From the NCBI GenBank assembly GCA_946535435.1, contig CAMNDM010000081.1:1-6740 (forward strand): a stretch of DNA of 6,740 nt, read 5' to 3'. Position numbers and translations under genes: made by a program. Position 1 is the stretch's first letter; every line of letters begins with the position of its first letter. Origin of the DNA: Physcocola sp002396385. Lineage in GTDB: Bacteria > Bacteroidota > Bacteroidia > Bacteroidales > Paludibacteraceae. Below the pieces are notes generated by a model that ran no database searches, was not told the DNA's origin, and worked only from the letters and a program-made list of their open reading frames with translations. This document shows, one piece after another, positions 1 through 5,900 of this stretch.

Positions 1-5
1 AATTT

Positions 6-45
6 ACAATGTTGATAACTATTGTGTTGCCGGACAATGTTGATA
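6..45. repeat. 12-bp direct repeat upstream of the operon promoter
   Basis: ACAATGTTGATA occurs exactly at 6-17 and again at 34-45, 28 bp from start to start. The second copy overlaps the proposed -33 element (TTG at 40-42). ATTGT at 21-25, between the copies, is the reverse complement of the ACAAT that opens each repeat. The position suggests a two-site operator for a regulator of the operon, but that is inference. An upstream gene may also end just left of the window, so the repeat could belong to something else. Confidence 0.5.
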
Positions 46-66
46 GAATAACATTTTATAACTTTG
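40..66 (+). promoter_or_regulatory. Bacteroidetes-type promoter (-33 TTG, -7 TAnnTTTG)
   Basis: TAACTTTG at 59-66 matches the Bacteroidetes sigma-ABfr -7 consensus TAnnTTTG exactly. A TTG at 40-42, 16 bp upstream of the TA, fits a weak -33 box (consensus TTTG). Transcription would start a few bases after 66. It is the only good promoter match seen upstream of the four overlapping genes, so it probably drives the whole operon. The short consensus can occur by chance in AT-rich DNA; position and the absence of a competitor support the call. Confidence 0.6.
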
Positions 67-243
67 CATTTGGCTGAGAAAAGATAATTGTCTGACTGCT
101 GTCAAATGGTGAAAAACGCCAAGAAGGGTCTGCCTGTTATCATTCAAGCCGGAAAGGACCTAAGGGCTTCCCAAGTGAAGTGGAAGATTTGCTGTTTACA
201 AACAAGTTCTGTTGGAAGGGAAGTCCGTTTAAACAGAGGAAGA
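67..243 (+). other. 5' leader of the operon, about 170 nt
   Basis: This stretch lies between the proposed promoter and the first well-supported start codon. It stays open in the frame of the first gene, with TTG at 88 and ATG at 106. Translation from either start would put a basic, non-hydrophobic stretch of about 46 to 52 residues before a clear signal peptide, so the region is more likely untranslated. CTTCCC at 167-172 can pair with GGGAAG at 218-223, and GTTTAAAC at 227-234 is palindromic. No known riboswitch or small RNA was recognised. Confidence 0.4.
235..243 (+). promoter_or_regulatory. Purine-rich ribosome binding region deciding the start at 244
   Basis: AGAGGAAGA lies directly before ATG 244. 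It is a modest Shine-Dalgarno-like purine run, usual for Bacteroidota, where Shine-Dalgarno signals are weak. Nothing comparable precedes TTG 88 or ATG 106. Together with the signal peptide that begins at 244, it supports 244 as the start. Confidence 0.4.
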
Positions 244-975
244 ATGTATATACGAAAAGTTTTGGCAACGGGTTTGTTTGCTGTTTTGCTTAACGAAACA
301 GTCTGTGCTCAATATGCCTCCACCAATATGGCTGGCATAAAGGCAGGTGCGGCGGTGACCAGCATTCACGCATTGAGGAATATGGTTATCGATGCCGATT
401 ATTATTCGAACTATACATTTGAAGACAAAATGCGGGTGTCGCCCATAGCTGGATTATTTTACAACTACCATAAGGACCGGAAACTGTTTGGCCTGAACAT
501 CGGAGCCTCGTATTACCAAATGAGTACGAATTCCGAATACAGCGATATTCACAACCTCTCGTACACCATAGGTTACCAGTACCACTACGTGGGTCTCGAC
601 GCCATGCTGAAAGCGTATCCGTACAACGGTCTGTTTTGCGGACCTGCTTTCCGGGCGGGTATATGTCTAACTCCCGAAAACATATCGTACGACAGCAACC
701 AAGATGCCGCTTTTCTCTCAGATTTCGGGTATTGCGACTCTGAGACCACCCACCAGTGCCTGGTTGAAAAATTCGGGGGAAAGGCTGAGGCGGCGGTCGG
801 CTTCTCGGTTGGTTACGAGTTTGAGAACGGTTTCAGCGTACAGGGCTCGTACTTTTACACGTTTACCGATTTGGTAACGACCTCGCTCAACACGTACGGT
901 TGGACGGAGCGTCCCAACCGCGCCAATTCGTTCCTACTGACTGTTGGTTACGCTATAGGGTTAGACGGCAAATGA
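244..975 (+). CDS. Small outer-membrane beta-barrel protein (first of a tandem pair)
   Basis: This encodes 243 residues, predicted to be an outer-membrane beta-barrel of the general PorT-like / OMP_b-brl kind common in Bacteroidota. Residues 1-22 form a signal peptide: basic MYIRK start, hydrophobic core, VCA cleavage site followed by Gln, as often seen in this phylum. The mature part shows alternating aromatic and polar strands, glycine turns and a terminal strand near NSFLLTVGYAIGL, and has no soluble domain. Four cysteines lie in the mature half (FCG, ICL, YCD, QCL) and may form disulfides in loops. The start at 244 was preferred to the in-frame TTG 88 and ATG 106 because it opens the signal peptide and has a purine-rich ribosome site. 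The gene overlaps the next by ATGA. Its neighbour at 972-1694 is a diverged paralogue. The role is unknown; an anchor, pore or assembly partner for the downstream surface proteins is inference. Confidence 0.8.
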   Translation: MYIRKVLATGLFAVLLNETVCAQYASTNMAGIKAGAAVTSIHALRNMVIDADYYSNYTFEDKMRVSPIAGLFYNYHKDRKLFGLNIGASYYQMSTNSEYSDIHNLSYTIGYQYHYVGLDAMLKAYPYNGLFCGPAFRAGICLTPENISYDSNQDAAFLSDFGYCDSETTHQCLVEKFGGKAEAAVGFSVGYEFENGFSVQGSYFYTFTDLVTTSLNTYGWTERPNRANSFLLTVGYAIGLDGK

Positions 976-1694
976 GCAACAAGGTATTGTTAGTGTTTTT
1001 CCTACTTTCGTTCGCAGACCTGCATGCCCTCAGCAAATGGGACTTCTTCTGCTACGATGGTTTCGACCGTTTGGAGGTGGGAGCCCGAATAGGAGCAGGC
1101 TTTAGTACTATAGGCAATATGAAACCCATGCTGGAAAAAACTGAACTGTCGCCAGACTACAGCTGGGAGTCCAAACCTTTCATAAGGCCTACAGCCAGCA
1201 TGTTTGCCGAATACAAGTTTTTCCGGGCGGCGGCCGAACTGGAAGCCAGTTACTACGTACAGGGAATGCGGTTGCTGGAGCACAAGCGACTCGAGAATGC
1301 TGAATACGGAATCGATATGCAGTATTTATCGGTCGGCCTCAATTTCAGGCTTTACTGTACCGAGCAGTTCTATTTCGGGGCATGTTCAAGATACGGCTTC
1401 AATATCGGAAGCCGTATGACCTTCAAGTCCGACAGGTTTATTCTGTATGGCGATTATGAGGGAAGAGTCTGCAAACAGCTCGACGAATCGTTCGATTTCG
1501 GTAACGAGCTGGCGGCCGGACTTATGCTAGGCTACGTGTTCAAAAACGGGCTACAGGTTGAGGGGCGCTGTATGTATGGTATAACAGACCCGATACAGAC
1601 ATTGAAAAACGACTACGATTATTCAGAACAAAAAAACAATACGTTATGGATCGGCCTGACAATTGGTTATCCGATAGTTATATTTAAACGATGA
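972..1694 (+). CDS. Small outer-membrane beta-barrel protein (second of a tandem pair)
   Basis: This encodes 240 residues from the ATG inside the ATGA overlap with the previous gene. Residues 1-19 make a signal peptide (MSNK, then a Leu/Phe core, cleavage after LHA). The frame is open further upstream to 900, but only the 972 start gives a clean signal peptide and coupled translation. The mature protein has barrel-type strands and turns and aligns end to end with its neighbour: ASYY in both, QYxxVGL in both, GYxFxNGxxVxG followed by a TD, and a last strand LTIGYPIVI against LTVGYAIGL. Identity looks low, so this is an old duplication. A weak AGGG at 957-960 is the only ribosome-site candidate. 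It overlaps the next gene by ATGA at 1691. It is probably an outer-membrane barrel working with its paralogue, perhaps as a pair with separate partners; specific function unknown. Confidence 0.8.
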   Translation: MSNKVLLVFFLLSFADLHALSKWDFFCYDGFDRLEVGARIGAGFSTIGNMKPMLEKTELSPDYSWESKPFIRPTASMFAEYKFFRAAAELEASYYVQGMRLLEHKRLENAEYGIDMQYLSVGLNFRLYCTEQFYFGACSRYGFNIGSRMTFKSDRFILYGDYEGRVCKQLDESFDFGNELAAGLMLGYVFKNGLQVEGRCMYGITDPIQTLKNDYDYSEQKNNTLWIGLTIGYPIVIFKR

Positions 1695-2923
1695 TGGGTA
1701 AATTTTGTAATACTATTGTTTTGACGTTTCTACTTGCCGCAAGTGGAAACGCTATAACAAACGCGCCTGGCGGTGTTGAGGGATGCTCTTACTGGGGTAC
1801 GCCTACCGACACTGTTATGTATGTCCCTTCCGGTATCAGTTTCTACTGTGTACAGAAGCCGGAAAGGGGGGCAGAGGCTGTTTATTGGACTGCCGACACC
1901 AAAAAGGGTAGAATTGTGATGACAGACAACCGCCTTGCCGATTTGCGCTCGCTTTCCTACATCAATTTCGAGAAAACAGCGTTAAAGAGGGCTCAGATAA
2001 GCAGCTATTACAACAAGAAACTCGAAACCGACTCAATAACTTTCGGCTTTAACAGGCGCACCGACGGTATTCCCGTCAGACAGAACGGCAAGAATGCGGA
2101 AATAGCCGTCTACAACAGGGTACTGCGCCCGTCGGAACGGATGCGGGTTGAAACCTACCTGGCAGTCAGACACGATGTTACGTTGAAAAACAACTATATA
2201 GCCTCAAATAAGGAGGTCGTTTGGGACACACAGGATTTGGGCGACTTTTCTGACTGCATTACGGGAATTGCAAAAGACGACAGGTCGACCCTGCATAAAG
2301 ATACGGCGCTTAACTCCGTCCTTACCCTAGTGTGCAAGTCGGAGTTAATAGACGGCCAGTACCTTATGGTAGGTTCTACGAAAGACAAGGCCCGTTTTAC
2401 GGTTGAGGGGAACGACAGCTGTGTGTGTGGTAAAAAATGGGCTGTTCAAGCCTCTGGAGCTGACTGCGTTGTAGACGCGGTTATTAATTTAGGCGAGTTC
2501 AACCAGATTGTTTCCGGAACTGACCTGAAAACACTACTGCTTGAAGTAGATGGAGTAAGATATCCCGTAGACGAATCGGGAACGGCCAAGTCAGTACTTT
2601 TCAGAAAGGGCACCAACAGGCTCAGACTGCTGTCAACCGACGGAAAACTGGCACACAAAGCGAATGCGGCTTCTGTGTTCGACAAGCTGGTGGTGTATCC
2701 GAACCCGACCACCGACGGCCACGTGAAAATTCAAATGGAACTGGCCGAACCGATGGCTGTCGACGTTTGTCTGTACGACATGAACGGTCGGCTGATGAAC
2801 AGGCAGAATACGGGAGTGGACGATTATCACGACGTAACGGTCTCGTTGCCCTATAAAGGCGTCTATAACATTCAGTTTAACACATTCAAGGAGTCTAAAA
2901 CAATACAGCTAATACGGAAATGA
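1691..2923 (+). CDS. Secreted surface protein with T9SS type A C-terminal sorting domain
   Basis: This encodes 410 residues. Residues 1-21 form a signal peptide (MMGKF, hydrophobic core, cleavage after GNA, no lipobox cysteine). The middle, about 137-200, carries a pattern seen in many T9SS cargos, often after a LamG-like fold: EIAVYNRVL, then ETYLAVRHDVTL (154-165), VVWD (176-179) and ITGIAKDD (190-197). I recall it as the DUF8202 module, but the name was not checked. About 333-410 is a T9SS type A sorting domain (Por_Secre_tail): VYPNPT with Y336-P339, LYDMNGRL, KGVYNIQF and a basic end at IRK. The protein should cross the outer membrane by T9SS and be anchored or released after sorting-domain removal. 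No catalytic motif was seen. It has about eight mature cysteines, including a CVC. ATGA overlaps join it to both neighbours, with no clear ribosome site of its own; ATG 1694 is an alternative start. It is probably a structural or adhesive partner of the large lipoprotein. Confidence 0.85.
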   Translation: MMGKFCNTIVLTFLLAASGNAITNAPGGVEGCSYWGTPTDTVMYVPSGISFYCVQKPERGAEAVYWTADTKKGRIVMTDNRLADLRSLSYINFEKTALKRAQISSYYNKKLETDSITFGFNRRTDGIPVRQNGKNAEIAVYNRVLRPSERMRVETYLAVRHDVTLKNNYIASNKEVVWDTQDLGDFSDCITGIAKDDRSTLHKDTALNSVLTLVCKSELIDGQYLMVGSTKDKARFTVEGNDSCVCGKKWAVQASGADCVVDAVINLGEFNQIVSGTDLKTLLLEVDGVRYPVDESGTAKSVLFRKGTNRLRLLSTDGKLAHKANAASVFDKLVVYPNPTTDGHVKIQMELAEPMAVDVCLYDMNGRLMNRQNTGVDDYHDVTVSLPYKGVYNIQFNTFKESKTIQLIRK

Positions 2924-5900
2924 AGAAATCTGTCCTATATATATTTTCTGCCTTTTTACTCGCCAGTTGCCAACACGAGCAACCGGCCACTACCGCACGG
3001 GTTACCAGCCAGCAAAAAGAGGCTGTTGTGGTAATGCGGCAAGACGACAAAACCGTTGTCCGTAAGGACTCGGTTGTCGTTTGCTCAAAAACTGGCCGTT
3101 CGGAAGAAAACAATAGCACGAAGCGAAAAAAATTCAAGGGCGGGGTTGACGACACTCTCTCGTTGGGCGACGCCAAGCTGTGCGTACCAGCCGAAGGACT
3201 GAAAAAAGAGGCGGTATTGTCCATCACCCCACTCGACAGTGCCAGCCTGCCCGCAGTGCCGGCCGGACTGGCGAATGTAACCGCCGGTGGCGGCGGCTAC
3301 CGCTTCCTGCCCCACGGTGAACACTTCAAGCGTTTCGCCAAAGTGGTCATTCCGTTCGACTCGGTGCGTATTCCGAAAGGGTACACCGCCAAAGACATCC
3401 GCACCTACTACTTCGATGAGAATTCGGGCCGTTGGACGGTTTTGCCGAAAGACAGCATAGACGAGGCAAAGCAGGTAGCCAGTGCGCTGACCACCCACTT
3501 CACCGATATGATTAACGGAATTATTACCGTGCCCGAGACACCCGAGGCGCAGGGCTATGCGCCAACCACCATTTCCGACATTAAGGCGGCCGACCCCTCG
3601 GCGGGCATACTGCCCGTGCAGGCGCCCCAACCCAACAACAACGGCACGGTCAGTCTGCAGATTCCGTTCAACTTTCCTAAAGAGCGTGCGGGCATGGGGC
3701 CGAATGTCAGCGTTACCTACAGCAGCGAGGGCGGCAGCAGCTGGTGCGGCTACGGCTGGAGTGTGAACACCCCGTGCATCACCATCGACACCCGCTGGGG
3801 TGTGCCCCGCTATAACGCAAAGACCGAGACTGAGAGCTACCTATTCAACGGCGAGCAGTTTACCGACCGCACCTATAGGGGTGACTTCGCCGGCAAACCC
3901 CGCGAGGCGAACAAGCGGTTTTACCTGCGCCGCGAGACAGATTTTGCCGAAATTGTGCGCAAAGGCGACGCTCCTACCAACTACACATGGGAGGTAAAGC
4001 ACCTTGACGGTACTACCGACTTTTACAAGGCTGTTGAAGCCGACTCACACGGCAACATTGCCAAATGGGGTCTGGCCAAAACCACCGATGCCCACGGCAA
4101 CTGCGTGACCTACGAGTACGAAAACGCAGACAAAACCGCCTATATCAAATCTATCAACTATACGGGCTTCGGCGGACAGAAGGGGGCATATACACTGAGG
4201 TTTAACCGCAATGGCGACAGGTTGGATTTCACCTCCTCAGGCCGAAACGGTGTTCTGCAGTTCGACAAACAACAGCTAACCTCCATCGATGTGCTGCTGG
4301 ACGACAAGGTGTTCCGCAGCTACAAGTTCGAGTACGCCACAGGGCGTTTCGGCAAAACACTGTTGATGGCGGTAGCCGAAACCGATGACCAAGGCAACGA
4401 GTTGTACAGGAACAGTTTCCGGTATAAAGACCCGTTGATAACGTCGGACATGTTTGGTGAGACGGTAGAGTTGAAGACAGAATATACACCAGGCAACTCG
4501 AAAATGAGGGGTACAAAGGACTATTCTAACGAATTCCGCATGTTAGGAGGTTCCTCCTCGTCTGGTTTTTCGGGCGGAGGTGGCATGAATGTTGGATTCG
4601 GGACCATGGCCTTTGCCGGTGGCGGATTCAACTACACTAAGAACGAAAGTTACGGTAATGTAGAGTTTATCGATATAGACGGCGACAATCTGCCCGACAA
4701 GGTCTATACTATGGGCAGTCAGGTCAAATACCAGAAAGCGCTGATTACTGGAGACCAGACACTGTCGTTTTCCGAAAAACGGGCCATAAAGGGGATAAAC
4801 AAACTGACATATACCGTAACCGAGACACGGTCGCCTAGCGAAGATGTTGGTGTTGGCTATTGGGGAGTTACCGCGGGGGCGACGTTTACACAGGCACACG
4901 AGTCCAGCAAAACCAAAATCTATTCCTATGACTTTAACTCCGACGGGCTCGTAGACTTTGCCGTCAATGGAGTTGTATACTTCAACCATCTGGAGGACGG
5001 CAAACCGGTATTCGAGAGTCACAGCAAGAATACGCCAAACCCGATGCAGGGTGCGAATGTGCTGTGGTCGTATGGATTGATAGCCGACACAGCAAGTGCA
5101 AGGAAAAAACTTGAACAGGAGTTTCCACTGGTAGATGCGGTAAGGACATGGAGAGCCCCATTTGCGGGAAGTGTGACTTATGAGGCACCTGTCAGTGTGG
5201 GAGACGCGAGCAAAGACGGAGTTCGGTACATGGTCCAACTCAACAGCAAGAAGCTGCACAAGGGAAAACTCTCGGCGGGCGGGTCAGCCGCAATAAAGGG
5301 TACACAAAAAGTTAAAAAGGGAGACCGACTGTATTTCCGCTTGCAGTCGAACTATAGCGGCACAGGCGACGAATGCGAATGGTCTCCGGTAATAAAGTAC
5401 GACTCTGTCGATGTGCCGTTAACGAACGAGAACGGTATCGACTATAAAGCCTACAGCGCCGACGGCGACTTTATTGCGGGTAACAGTGGAATAGCCGGGT
5501 ACAGCAAACCCTGCAAGCTGAGAATTTGCGGACCGTTGCGGAAGGGCGTGCTAAGCGAGGACGTACGGCTGACAGTCGCTAAAATAACGGCGACCGACAC
5601 CACCTATGTGGTAGACAGAACGTTGCCCGCGACCGAAGAGGTGGAGGAAGAGGTTACGTTTGACGACGAACTAAAGGCGGGTGAAGCCGCCTACTATAAG
5701 TTCGCGCTCTTGAACAGCACCCAGATAGACCACGGCAAACTGGATTGGCAACCGATGATTGTCAGAACCAACCAATTGGGGTATACCGACACCCTGCATT
5801 TCTCGCCCCAACGGACTATGTTCAACAAAGTCTGCAAACTGTCAGGCCCATACACGTTGCCCGATTTTACAGACACCGTCAACACCTACACCAGCGACAG

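Noticed and set aside
6..45. CRISPR fragment
   Set aside because: There are only two 12-bp copies, too short for CRISPR repeats, and the second lies in the promoter.
227..234. GTTTAAAC palindrome as a separate operator
   Set aside because: A single 8-base AT-rich palindrome is easily found by chance and has no second copy nearby; it is noted only within the leader.
88..243. N-terminal extension of the first gene from TTG 88 or ATG 106
   Set aside because: It would bury a clear signal peptide behind a basic leader of 46 to 52 residues, and neither start has a ribosome site. The start at 244 is preferred.
900..971. Upstream start of the second barrel gene at 900
   Set aside because: It would overlap the first gene by 76 bases and place 24 polar residues before the signal peptide; ATG 972 gives the ATGA overlap seen at the other junctions.
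3085..3630. Minus-strand open frame of 181 codons
   Set aside because: It is antisense to the ZU5-like and SpvB regions, where GC-rich third positions lower the number of stops on the opposite strand; no domain is recognisable.
4543..5259. Minus-strand open frame of 238 codons
   Set aside because: It lies entirely inside the well-supported plus-strand SpvB-type gene, has no signal peptide or recognisable domain, and its composition (many Cys, Arg, His) is typical of an antisense shadow.
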